From NCBI GenBank assembly GCA_964626755.1, contig CAZVGO010000003.1, positions 1 through 64,000 on the forward strand: a stretch of DNA of 64,000 bases, in the 5' to 3' direction. Shown here piece by piece: positions 43,639 to 51,833 of the stretch. Made by a program: the position numbers and the translations under genes. Under the pieces are notes generated by a model. That model ran no database searches. It saw only the letters and a program-made list of their open reading frames with translations, and was not told where the DNA came from. Within the stretch, counting starts at the first letter, position 1; each line of letters opens with the position of its first letter. Source of the stretch: JACDAV01 sp964626755. Lineage in GTDB: Bacteria > Chloroflexota > Limnocylindria > Limnocylindrales > CSP1-4.

Positions 43639-45194
43639 CGGGAGCCACTCTCGGCGCGCGTCGCTGCGAGCGCGGCGACCGCGGCCTTGAACGCACGGCC
43701 CCGGGCCGCGTAATCGTCGAACATGTCGAAGCTCGCCGCGGCCGGGCTGAGGAGGACGGTCGGGCCGGGTCCCGGAGAGCCGATCGCCTCGCGCGCGAGC
43801 GCGTCCGCGCGGGCCACTGCGTCGTCGAGCGTTGCCGACCGCTCCGTCCGGGCGAGACCGGCGGCCCGGAAGAGGCGTTCGAGCGCGGGAGCGCTCTCGC
43901 CGATGAGCACGGCCGCGGCCACCCGGTCCCCGACCACCGCCGCGAGCTCGTCCAGGTCGACACCCTTGTCGCGGCCCCCGGCGATGAGCACGAGCGGCCC
44001 GTCGAACGCCCGGATCGCCGCGATCACGGCGTCCGGCTGGGTCCCCTGCGAGTCGTTGACGAACCGGACGCCGTCGACGACCGCGACCTCCTCGAGCCGG
44101 TGCTCGACGCCGCCGAACGCCGCCGCCGCGCGGCGAATCGCCTCGGCCGGGAGGCCGAACAACAGCCCGACCGCAATCGCGGCCATCGCGTTCGCGACGT
44201 TGTGCCGGCCAGGGATCCGCAGCTCGTCGATCGGCATGATCCGATCGTCGGGCTCGACGTCCAACGAAGCGCCGCCGTTCAGCGCGATGCGGACCACGCC
44301 GTCGGCCACGATCCATCCGTCGACGAGGCCGACTCCACCGGGTCGGGGATGGTCCAGCCCATACGGCACGACCCGGGCCGAACCGAGCGACGCGTACGAC
44401 GCCACGACCGGGTCGTCCAGGTTGAGGACGAGCGCGCCGCCGGGGTCCACCAGCTCCGCCAGCCGCCGTTTCACCAGCCGGTAGCGCTCGAGCGACCCGT
44501 GCCGGTCGAGGTGGTCTGAGGTGACATTCGTGTAGGCCGCCACGGTCGTCCCCCGTGACAGCGTCGGGATCTGGAGCTCCGACAGCTCGTACACGACGCG
44601 GTGATCGGGCGTCAGCTCGGGCAGCCGCTCGACGATCGGAACCCCGATGTTCCCGCCGAGAACCGCGGGGTGGGCGGGATCGGCGGCGAGCACCGCCGCA
44701 GCGAGTGACGCCGTCGTCGTCTTCCCCTTGGTGCCGGTGATCCCGATCGTCGGCGCGGGGCACAACCGGAGGAAGAGGTCCGGCTCGGACAGGAGTGCCG
44801 GCGCCGCCGGGTCGCCTCCCTCGCGCGCGTCGACGAGGGCCCGCAGCGCGCCCCGCAGGCGTGGCTCGGTCGTCGGGAAATCCGGGTTGATCGACGGCGA
44901 CGTCGTCACGAGCGCGGCCTCGCGCCATGCGTCTCTGGGATCGGCGTCGGGACCAACCACGAGCCGGACCGGACGACCGCCGACGGCGGCGACGGCCTCG
45001 GCCAGCTCGTCGACCGGGCGCCGGTCGTAGATCGTCACGCGCGCGCCCGCGTCCGCGAGGAACCGGGCCAGGGCGATCCCGCTCCGGGCGAAGCCGAGAA
45101 CGGTCACCGGGCGGTCGCGCAGCGCGCCCGCCCGCACGGCGTCGAGGGTCAGCGCGTCCGGATCGATCGGCCGGACAGTCGACATCGTCGTCAT
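43635..45194 (-). CDS. murD: UDP-N-acetylmuramoylalanine--D-glutamate ligase
   Basis: A 519-residue Mur ligase adding D-Glu. Motifs: VTVLGFARSGIALARFLADA, the P-loop GITGTKGKTTTASLAAAVLA, GGNIGVPIVERL, NVTSDHLDRHGSLERY, RIPGRHNVANAMAAIAV, VEHRLEEVAVVDGVRFVNDS and LIAGGRDKGVDLDEL. The usual ELSSFQL appears as YELSELQI. ATG 45194 overlaps the mraY stop (ATGA); a second ATG at 45185 is possible. It is somewhat longer than average because of loops. Confidence 0.96.
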   Translation of the reverse strand: MTTMSTVRPIDPDALTLDAVRAGALRDRPVTVLGFARSGIALARFLADAGARVTIYDRRPVDELAEAVAAVGGRPVRLVVGPDADPRDAWREAALVTTSPSINPDFPTTEPRLRGALRALVDAREGGDPAAPALLSEPDLFLRLCPAPTIGITGTKGKTTTASLAAAVLAADPAHPAVLGGNIGVPIVERLPELTPDHRVVYELSELQIPTLSRGTTVAAYTNVTSDHLDRHGSLERYRLVKRRLAELVDPGGALVLNLDDPVVASYASLGSARVVPYGLDHPRPGGVGLVDGWIVADGVVRIALNGGASLDVEPDDRIMPIDELRIPGRHNVANAMAAIAVGLLFGLPAEAIRRAAAAFGGVEHRLEEVAVVDGVRFVNDSQGTQPDAVIAAIRAFDGPLVLIAGGRDKGVDLDELAAVVGDRVAAAVLIGESAPALERLFRAAGLARTERSATLDDAVARADALAREAIGSPGPGPTVLLSPAAASFDMFDDYAARGRAFKAAVAALAATRAESGSR

Positions 45195-46192
45195 ACCAGG
45201 CGGATCGACGACAGGAACAGCGTGACCCCGAGGAGGCCGGACAGCATCGCGACGATCCAGAACCGGAGGGTGATCTTCTCCTCGTCCCAGCCGCCCAGCT
45301 CGAAGTGATGGTGGATCGGCGACATCCGGAAGATCCGCCGCCCGCCGGTGAGCTTGAAGTAGACGACCTGGATCATCACCGATGCCGTCTCGACGACGAA
45401 GATCAGGCCGATCAGCGGGAGGACGAGGATCTGGCCGGTGATCAAGGCGATGACCGCCAGCGTCGCACCCAGGGCCAGCGACCCGGAATCGCCCATGATC
45501 ACCTGGGCCGGGTGGACGTTGAACCACAGGAAGCCCAGGAGCGCGCCGATGATCAGGGCGCACAGGAACGCCGTCTCCGGCTGGTTGGTTACCGTCCCGC
45601 CAGGTTGCGGAACCTGGTTGAGGAGCGCGATCAGGAGGAACGCCACGAACGCGAACACGAGCGTGCCGCCGGCCAGGCCGTCGAGGCCGTCGGTGATGTT
45701 CACGCCGTTGCTCGCGGCGACGATCGCGAGGGCCGCGAAGATGACGTAGACCCAGCGGTCGATATGGACCGCCCCGACGAACGGCACCGCGATCTGGTCG
45801 ATGGCGTACGTCGACTGGATGAAGAAGGCCGCAGCTCCGGCGACAACGACGAGCCACAGCATCTTCTGGCGCGCCCGGATGCCCTCGCCGCTTCGGGCGT
45901 TGAAGTAGTCGTCCGCGGCGCCGAGGAGGCCGACCAGCCCGAGGGCCGCGAGCGGCGCGATGATCCCGCCCTCGGGGATCCCCCGGAGGAGAAAGTACAG
46001 CCCGACCACGACGATGATGATCAGCAGCCCGCCCATCGTCGGTGTGCCCTGCTTGACGAGATGCGTCTCCGGCCCCTCCTCGCGGATCTGCTTGCCCATC
46101 CCGATGAACCGGAGGAAGCGGATGTACGGCGGCATGAGGATGACGACGATCGCGAACGCGAGCAGGAGGCCCTGGATGAGCTGGAGCGTCAT
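45191..46192 (-). CDS. mraY: Phospho-N-acetylmuramoyl-pentapeptide-transferase
   Basis: A 333-residue, ten-helix membrane enzyme making lipid I. Motifs: GTPTMGGLLIIIVVVGL, GAADDYFNARSGEGIRARQK with the catalytic Asp pair, NITDGLDGLAGGTL, VIMGDSGSLALGATLAVIAL and the signature MSPIHHHFELGGWDEEKIT. Start and stop overlap murF and murD by four bases each. Confidence 0.97.
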   Translation of the reverse strand: MTLQLIQGLLLAFAIVVILMPPYIRFLRFIGMGKQIREEGPETHLVKQGTPTMGGLLIIIVVVGLYFLLRGIPEGGIIAPLAALGLVGLLGAADDYFNARSGEGIRARQKMLWLVVVAGAAAFFIQSTYAIDQIAVPFVGAVHIDRWVYVIFAALAIVAASNGVNITDGLDGLAGGTLVFAFVAFLLIALLNQVPQPGGTVTNQPETAFLCALIIGALLGFLWFNVHPAQVIMGDSGSLALGATLAVIALITGQILVLPLIGLIFVVETASVMIQVVYFKLTGGRRIFRMSPIHHHFELGGWDEEKITLRFWIVAMLSGLLGVTLFLSSIRLV

Positions 46193-47661
46193 CGGGCGCC
46201 GGCTCCCGCTGCCAGCTCCACCCGGAGGGCGTCGACGAGGAGGTCGAGCTCGACCCCGCGCGAGGCCTTCACGAGGACGACGTCGCCGTCGCGGAGGCGG
46301 GGCCTGACGAGGTCGAGCGCGACCTCGCGGCTCGTTGCCCGGACGATCTTGCCGGGAGCGAGCCCGGCCGCGACGGCGCCGTCGGCGATCCCGGTCGCGC
46401 CCGCGCCGACGACGACGAGCAGGTCGGCGACCGCGGCGGCTGCCTCGCCCACCGCGCGGTGACCTGCCTCGTGACCGTCGCCCAGCTCGAGCATCTCGCC
46501 GAGCACCGCCACGCGTCGCCCGGGCAGGCCGGCGAGCAGGTCGAGCGCGGCCGTCACCGACGCGGGCGACGCGTTGTACGAATCGTCGACGATCGTCACG
46601 CCGCCGGCCCGGAGGAGCTCCGCCCGGTGGGGCGCGGACCAGCCCCGGGCGAGCCCGGCCGCGATCTCGTCGAGCGAGAGCCCGGCCGCGAGCCCCGTGG
46701 CCGCGCCGGCGAGCGCGTTGTGAACTGCGAGCCGACCGAGGGTCGGGACCGACACCGGGACGCGCCCGTCGCTCGTCCGGAGAACGAACCGCATCCCGTC
46801 CGTGCCCGCGGAACGGACCTCCTCCGCCCGCACGTCGGCATCGCCCGCGAACCCGTACGTCAGTGCAGGCGCCTCGGTCCGGCCCGCCATCCGGCGGACC
46901 CGCACGTCGTCCGCGTTGAGCACTGCCCGGCCGTCGCGCGGGAGCGCCTCGAGCAGCTCGCCCTTCGCCCGCTCGATCGCCTCGAGCGTACCGATCCGGG
47001 ACAGGTGGACCGGCTGGACGGCCGTCACGACGCCGATCCGCGGCCGGGCGATCGCGGCGAGGTCGGCGATCTCGCCGCCCGCATACATCCCCATCTCGAG
47101 TACCGCGGCCTCGTGCTCCGGGCCGAGCCGGAGGATGGTCAGCGGCAGCCCGATCTCGTTGTTCTGGTTGCCCTCGTTCCTCAGCGTCACGAACCGCTCG
47201 CCGAGGACGGCCGCGATCGCCTCCTTCGTAGAGGTCTTGGCGATGCTTCCGGTCACGCCGACGACGAGCGGGTCGAACCGGGTCCGCCAGGTCGCGGCGA
47301 CCGCGTGGAGCGCCGCCAGGCCGTCGGCGACGCGGACGATCGTGACGTCGCCGAGAGCCGGCGCTGCAGCGTCCGGGAGCCGTGTGACGAGCAATGCGGA
47401 CGCGCCGCGGGCCACCGCCGCGGCGAGGAACTCGTGGCCATCCGTCCGCTCCCCCGGCAGGGCGACGAACAGCTCGCCCGGGTTGACGGTTCTCGAGTCC
47501 ACGGCCGCCCCCCGGATCGGGCGTTCGGAGAGGGCGACCAGCCGTCCCCCGGTGATCTGCGCGAGCTCCTCGGCCGCCAGGGCGGGCGGCGGCACCTTCC
47601 CCGAGCGGGGCACACGCCGGTCGTGGGTCACGGGCGTGAGTGTGGCACAGGCGCAGGTCAC
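46189..47661 (-). CDS. murF: UDP-N-acetylmuramoyl-tripeptide--D-alanyl-D-alanine ligase
   Basis: A Mur ligase of about 490 residues adding D-Ala-D-Ala. Motifs: DSRTVNPGELFVALPGERTD, the P-loop VVGVTGSIAKTSTKEAIAAV, NEGNQNNEIGLPLTIL, VVTAVQPVHLSRIGT, VDDSYNASPASVTAALDLL and VLGEMLELGDGHEAGHRAVG. GTG 47661 overlaps the ftsI stop (GTGA) as elsewhere in this cluster, giving a short Cys-containing start (TCACATLTP). GTG 47631 is the alternative. The P-loop has SIAKTS where many have SVGKTT. Confidence 0.94.
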   Translation of the reverse strand: MTCACATLTPVTHDRRVPRSGKVPPPALAAEELAQITGGRLVALSERPIRGAAVDSRTVNPGELFVALPGERTDGHEFLAAAVARGASALLVTRLPDAAAPALGDVTIVRVADGLAALHAVAATWRTRFDPLVVGVTGSIAKTSTKEAIAAVLGERFVTLRNEGNQNNEIGLPLTILRLGPEHEAAVLEMGMYAGGEIADLAAIARPRIGVVTAVQPVHLSRIGTLEAIERAKGELLEALPRDGRAVLNADDVRVRRMAGRTEAPALTYGFAGDADVRAEEVRSAGTDGMRFVLRTSDGRVPVSVPTLGRLAVHNALAGAATGLAAGLSLDEIAAGLARGWSAPHRAELLRAGGVTIVDDSYNASPASVTAALDLLAGLPGRRVAVLGEMLELGDGHEAGHRAVGEAAAAVADLLVVVGAGATGIADGAVAAGLAPGKIVRATSREVALDLVRPRLRDGDVVLVKASRGVELDLLVDALRVELAAGAGAR

Positions 47662-49499
47662 TGGTCGGCGACCGCGGGCGCCGGCTGAGCCGATCCGGCG
47701 GGCTCGGCCGGCCGGTCGGCGAGGAGGCCGGGCGTGGTGATCGCGTTGTGGGCGATCCGGCGGAACAGCTCGAACGACATGACCGGCATCTCCAGCAGGC
47801 CGACCTTCGCGACGGTCGGACGCGCCTCGTTGATCTCGACCGCCACGATCAGGTCCGGCTTCCCCGTCTCGCGGGCGACGTAGCCGACGAACGTGTAGTT
47901 GTAGACGAGGTTCTTCCAGGCCCCCTTCTCCGCGTCCCAGATCTGGGCCGTCCCGGTCTTGCCGCCGACCTCGTAGCCCGGGATGAGCGTCCGGTCGCGA
48001 TAGAACGGAACGGTGGTGATGACGTGCTTCATCATCCCGATGAGCGTCGGCGAGAGCGCCGGGGCGAGGACCTCCGCGGCCGGCGCGAGCGCGATCTCCT
48101 CGGCCCCGATCGCCTGGACGACGTGGGGCCGGACCAGGCGACCACCGTTCACCATCGCTGCGTAGGCGGTCGCGAGCTGGATCGGGGTCACCGCCACGCC
48201 CTGGCCGAACGCGCCGTTCGCGAGGTCGATCTGGCGCCACTCCTTGACAGCCGGGTCGTTGACGAGGCCGGCGACCTCGCCGGCGACGTCGATGCCGGTC
48301 AGGCGGCCGAAGCCGAGCCGGCTCCAGACTTCGTGGAGCGAGCCGGCGGCCTCGGCGGTCGTCTCGCCCAGGCCGAGAGCGACCTTCGCGGCGACGACGT
48401 TCCGCGAGTACGCGATCGCGTCCTCGAACCGGATCCAGCCCTTGCCCCGCCTGTCGGCGTTGGCGATCTGCGTCCGTCCTCCGTCGAGCGTCAGCTTCGG
48501 CACGTCCCTGATCCTTGTGTCTGGCCTGACCATGCCGCCCTCGAAACCAGCGACGACGGTCAGCATCTTGAAGACGGATCCGGGCTCGTAGACGTGGCTC
48601 ACGACCGGGTCGATGAAGCGGGCCGGCTCGTTCGTGGCGGTCGTCCCGTAGTCGTTCGCGTCGTACGACGGATAGGAGGCCTGGGCATAGACCTCTCCGC
48701 TGTACGGGTCCAGCACGACAGCCGAGACGCTCACCGCCCGGTCGGCGACCCATGCCGCGAGCAGCTCCTGCTCGACCGCGAGCTGGAGGCCCGCGTCGAT
48801 CGTCAGCCGCAGGTCCGTGCCGGAGATGCCGGCCTCGGCGACGATCGCCGACTCCGGGACGGACCGCGAGTTCACGTCCCGTTGCGCGTAGATGACGCGC
48901 GGCGAGCCGGCCAGCACCGCCTGGTAGAACTGCTCGATGCCGTACTGGCCGGCGCCCTCCCGATTGACGAACCCGAGGAGGTGGGCAGCCAGCGTCGAGT
49001 CGGGGCCGCCGCCGCGCTGAGGATACGTCCGGACGGGCTCCGGCTCGAGCCTGACGTGAACGAGGCGACCGGCGGCGAGGCCGGCCCGGATCCGCTCGGA
49101 GACCATCGGATCGAGGCCCCGCGCGAGGACGACATACGGCCGGTCGGTGGCGAGCTTGGCGTCGAGGTCGGCGGCGGCCCCCTCGTCGAGGCCGAGGATC
49201 GTCGTGAGCTCGGCGACGACCTCTCGCCGGCGGGCCGCGCTCAGCTGGTCCGGCGCGGCGACGAGACGGTCCCGCTCGATCGTCGCGGCCAGGACGACGA
49301 CGCCGCTCCGGTCGTAGATCGCCCCGCGCCGGCTCGGGACCTCCGACCGCACCGACGTCTGGCGGCGGGCTTCGGCGGCGAGGTCGTCGCGCCGGATGAC
49401 CTGCCACCAGGCGAGCCGCCCGACGATTGCCACGGCCGCGATGACGAACACGGCCAGCAGGACGACCAGGCGGCCGCGGGAGTCGGTTCGGCCGAGCAT
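47658..49499 (-). CDS. ftsI: Peptidoglycan transpeptidase FtsI / PBP2
   Basis: A 613-residue class B penicillin-binding protein. One N-terminal membrane helix (LVVLLAVFVIAAVAIVGRLA) is followed by the dimerisation domain with RRGAIYDRSGVVVLA. The transpeptidase domain has the three catalytic motifs: SVFK in EPGSVFKMLTVVAGFEGG, SRN in AYSRNVVAAKVA, and KTG in GGKTGTAQIW. There is no PASTA domain; the tail is Pro/Ala-rich. It cross-links septal peptidoglycan as partner of FtsW. Confidence 0.95.
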   Translation of the reverse strand: MLGRTDSRGRLVVLLAVFVIAAVAIVGRLAWWQVIRRDDLAAEARRQTSVRSEVPSRRGAIYDRSGVVVLAATIERDRLVAAPDQLSAARRREVVAELTTILGLDEGAAADLDAKLATDRPYVVLARGLDPMVSERIRAGLAAGRLVHVRLEPEPVRTYPQRGGGPDSTLAAHLLGFVNREGAGQYGIEQFYQAVLAGSPRVIYAQRDVNSRSVPESAIVAEAGISGTDLRLTIDAGLQLAVEQELLAAWVADRAVSVSAVVLDPYSGEVYAQASYPSYDANDYGTTATNEPARFIDPVVSHVYEPGSVFKMLTVVAGFEGGMVRPDTRIRDVPKLTLDGGRTQIANADRRGKGWIRFEDAIAYSRNVVAAKVALGLGETTAEAAGSLHEVWSRLGFGRLTGIDVAGEVAGLVNDPAVKEWRQIDLANGAFGQGVAVTPIQLATAYAAMVNGGRLVRPHVVQAIGAEEIALAPAAEVLAPALSPTLIGMMKHVITTVPFYRDRTLIPGYEVGGKTGTAQIWDAEKGAWKNLVYNYTFVGYVARETGKPDLIVAVEINEARPTVAKVGLLEMPVMSFELFRRIAHNAITTPGLLADRPAEPAGSAQPAPAVADQ

Positions 49500-49515
49500 G
49501 TTGGGCGATCCGGAC

Positions 49516-49896
49516 CTATCGAGTTGGGAGCACGAGGGGCTCCGACAGCTGGCCGAGGCCGGCGTCGAGCGACTTCTTGCGGATCGCCGGTTCGCGGCCG
49601 TGCCGGCTCAGGTCGGACCGGAGCTGGTGGGCCCGGGCCTCGAGCTGCTCGCGCTGGGTCAGGAGCCGGTTGATGTCATAGCCCGTGGCCGAGACGCGAA
49701 CCGTCTGAGCGAGCGAGAAGAAGGCGAGCAGGAACACGAGGACGATCGCGCCGAGCATGAAGCCCACCCGCCCCTGCCGGCGCCGTGCCCGCACCGCGCC
49801 CCGTACTTTGCGCCGGGGGAGGACCGGTGCGTCGGCGAGGCGCGGGCGGGGCGGGAGGAGGAAGGAGCGAGGGCGGGCGCCCTGGTAGACGGCCAT
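49516..49896 (-). CDS. ftsL: Septum formation protein FtsL-like
   Basis: A 126-residue bitopic protein. A basic cytoplasmic part (about residues 1-45, KVRGAVRARRRQGRVG) leads into one membrane helix (FMLGAIVLVFLLAFFSLAQT). A short coiled-coil segment follows (INRLLTQREQLEARAHQLRS). The sequence is weakly conserved in this family, so identity rests on topology and its place between rsmH and ftsI. It starts at the last base of the small upstream ORF. Confidence 0.75.
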   Translation of the reverse strand: MAVYQGARPRSFLLPPRPRLADAPVLPRRKVRGAVRARRRQGRVGFMLGAIVLVFLLAFFSLAQTVRVSATGYDINRLLTQREQLEARAHQLRSDLSRHGREPAIRKKSLDAGLGQLSEPLVLPTR

Positions 49897-50090
49897 CAGT
49901 CGAGCGCGAAGCGGATGCGCGAGGCACCCGGGTCGAGGAAGGCGAAGGTGCCGGCCCGGGAGCCGGTTCCCTCGTCGTTCCAGGCGGCGTCCGAGATCTC
50001 CGGCACCGTGCGCCGGTCCGGCCGCTCGCGCAACTCGTGCTGGCGCCGGCCGTAGGTCTTGCGCCGGCTCGTATGGTGCCGCTTGCTCAC
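49896..50090 (-). CDS. Small basic protein between rsmH and ftsL, unknown
   Basis: A 64-residue protein beginning SKRHHTSRRKTYGRRQHELR, then a hydrophilic middle and AGTFAFLDPGASRIRFALD. GTG 50090 has GGAGAGGAG a few bases upstream, and the stop shares a base with the ftsL start, which supports real translation. The His/Arg/Lys-rich N-terminus could bind nucleic acid or the membrane surface. I do not recognise a family. Confidence 0.6.
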   Translation of the reverse strand: MSKRHHTSRRKTYGRRQHELRERPDRRTVPEISDAAWNDEGTGSRAGTFAFLDPGASRIRFALD

Positions 50091-50151
50091 GACGTGCTCC
50101 TCTCCTGCTCGGCTTGGTACTGCTCCGGCGGCCTCCCGCCGGCTCGACTGG

Positions 50152-51096
50152 TCAGGCGGCGAGCCGCTCCGCGGCGCGCAATCGGGCGCTCCGGGCCCGG
50201 GGGTTGGCGGCGACCTCCTCGGGTCGCGGGGTCAGCGATGGCCTGGTCACGAGCCGCAGGCGCGGGTTCCGGCCGCACACGCAGACGGGCAGCTCCGGCG
50301 GGCAGACGCAGCCGCGTCGCTCCGCCTGGAAGAAGCGCTTGACGATCCGGTCCTCGAGCGAGTGGTAGCTGAGGACGACGAGGCGGCCACCCGGGCGGAG
50401 CAGGTCGACCGCCGCGGCCAGGCCCGCCTCGAGTGCCTCGAGCTCCTCGTTGACCGCGATCCGAAGGGCCTGGAAGACCCGGGTTGCCGGGTGGATCCTC
50501 CGGCGACCGGGCGGAGTCCGCGGCGCGACGAGCTCGACGAGGGCGGCCAGCTCCTCGGCGGTCCGGACGGGTGCGCTCCGGCGGGCCTCGACGATCGCCC
50601 GGGCGATCCGCGGCGCCTGGGGCTCCTCGCCGTAGCGCCGGAACAGAGCCGTCAGCTCGGCGGCGTCGAGGGTCGCGAGGAGCTCGGCGGCGGGAACCCC
50701 ACGGCGGGTGTCGAACCGCATGTCGAGGGGCCCGCCGGTCCGGAAGCCGAACCCGCGCTCCGCGTCGGCCAGCTGGAAGCTCGACAGCCCGAGATCGAAC
50801 AGGAGGCCGTCGACGGCCCCAAAGCCGGCCGTCGGTGCGACCGTGTCGAGCTCGCGGAAGTTCGCCTGGCGGAGGACGAGCCGGTCGCCGAACCGCTCGA
50901 GGAGGCGGCCGACTCTGGCGATGGCCGCCCCATCGGCGTCTAGTCCGAGGAGGCGGCCATCAGGGTCGGTCGCCTCCAGGATCCGCTCGGTGTGCCCACC
51001 GCCGCCGACCGTGGCGTCGATCTGAAGGCTGCCGGGGGCAGGGGCGAGCATCGTCACGACCTCGTCCGCCAACACCGGCAGGTGCCCATCCTTCAT
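50152..51096 (-). CDS. rsmH: 16S rRNA (cytosine-1402-N4)-methyltransferase
   Basis: A 314-residue SAM enzyme methylating N4 of C1402; RsmI in this window methylates the same nucleotide on its ribose. Motifs: HLPVLADEVVTML, IDATVGGGGHTERIL, FDLGLSSFQLADAERGFGF, LDMRFD, IHPATRVFQALRIAVNEEL and VVLSYHSLEDRIVKRFF. The Cys cluster CVCPPELPVCVCG near the C-terminus is typical. ATG 51096 follows GGAGAAGG. Second gene of the dcw cluster. Confidence 0.97.
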   Translation of the reverse strand: MKDGHLPVLADEVVTMLAPAPGSLQIDATVGGGGHTERILEATDPDGRLLGLDADGAAIARVGRLLERFGDRLVLRQANFRELDTVAPTAGFGAVDGLLFDLGLSSFQLADAERGFGFRTGGPLDMRFDTRRGVPAAELLATLDAAELTALFRRYGEEPQAPRIARAIVEARRSAPVRTAEELAALVELVAPRTPPGRRRIHPATRVFQALRIAVNEELEALEAGLAAAVDLLRPGGRLVVLSYHSLEDRIVKRFFQAERRGCVCPPELPVCVCGRNPRLRLVTRPSLTPRPEEVAANPRARSARLRAAERLAA

Positions 51097-51155
51097 CCCT
51101 TCTCCAACGTCGAACAACGGATCCCGAGCGGACCCTGGAAGCGCATGTGGTGGGC

Positions 51156-51584
51156 CTAGATCCCCAGGCCTTCGAGCGCCTTGGCGAGCTCGTCGGGGCT
51201 CTCCAGGGCGGTGCGGTAGTCGTCCCATCGAGGGGGTGCCCAGATCTCGGCGTGGTCGCGTGAACCGACGACGACGGCCTCGCCGTGGAGGCCCGCCCAC
51301 TCGCGCAGGTAGGCCGGGACCACGACACGGCCCTGGCGGTCGAGGTCGGCCTCGAACGCCCCGGCGAAGACGTAGCGCTGGAAGAGGCGGGCGGCGGAGT
51401 CGGTGATGGGCAGTCCGGAGACCTTCGTCGCGAGGAGGTCCCAGCCGGCCCGGGTGTGAATCGCGAGGCAGGCGTCGAGCCAGCGCGAGATGACGGCCCC
51501 GTCCTCGAGCTGGGCACGGAACTTCGCGGGGACGGCGATTCGTCCCTTGTCGTCCACCGAGTGCCGGTACTCGCCGGTGAACAC
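51156..51584 (-). CDS. mraZ: Transcriptional regulator MraZ
   Basis: A 142-residue ring-forming DNA-binding protein and usual first gene of the dcw cluster. Two SpoVT/AbrB-like halves are visible: TGEYRHSVDDKGRIAVPAKF and EADLDRQGRVVVPAYLREW, each with the DxxGR motif. It binds repeats in its own promoter; matching repeats lie at 51684-51719. The start is GTG 51584. It probably controls the whole downstream cluster. Confidence 0.96.
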   Translation of the reverse strand: MFTGEYRHSVDDKGRIAVPAKFRAQLEDGAVISRWLDACLAIHTRAGWDLLATKVSGLPITDSAARLFQRYVFAGAFEADLDRQGRVVVPAYLREWAGLHGEAVVVGSRDHAEIWAPPRWDDYRTALESPDELAKALEGLGI

Positions 51585-51683
51585 GTAACGGGTCTTCCCC
51601 TGTTCATGGCCGGCGAATCCAGCTCCCCGGATTGGCCGTTCGGACTACCTGGCGGGCGCTGGTGGGGGCGGGTCCGTCGATTC

Positions 51684-51719
51684 CCCACTTCTCACCACTT
51701 CGTGCCACTAGGCGGCACT
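51684..51719 (-). promoter_or_regulatory. mraZ: MraZ operator: four repeats spaced 10 bp
   Basis: In minus-strand sense there are AGTGCC, AGTGGC, AGTGGT and AGTGGG, each starting exactly 10 bp after the one before (plus-strand sites 51714-51719, 51704-51709, 51694-51699, 51684-51689). MraZ family members are known to bind tandem TGG-containing repeats at helical spacing upstream of mraZ. The repeats sit just downstream of, and partly overlap, the -10 box, which fits repression. Confidence 0.75.
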
Positions 51720-51744
51720 ATAGCGCGTCCGAACGGCCCGTCAA
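51717..51744 (-). promoter_or_regulatory. mraZ: Promoter of the dcw cluster
   Basis: In minus-strand sense TTGACG (51739-51744) and TATAGT (51717-51722) are separated by 16 bases. Both differ from consensus by one base. Transcription would start near 51710, inside the MraZ repeats, with a leader of about 125 nt. Confidence 0.75.
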
Positions 51745-51833
51745 TGCCGATTTCCCGGGCGGCGGGCATCACGACACCTGAAGCTGGGGCGCGCGACGAG
51801 ACGCCAGGGCGGGACGGAGGCCTGGCGGGGGCG

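Noticed and set aside
43639..44928. Upstream extension of the ftsW frame through murD
   Set aside because: The extension is Arg/Ala/Gly-rich and lies over murD in another frame. FtsW starts properly at 43638 with an ATGA overlap.
47640..49673. A 677-codon frame antisense to ftsI
   Set aside because: Arg/Glu/Asp/Val-rich shadow of a high-GC gene; the opposite strand encodes all three PBP motifs.
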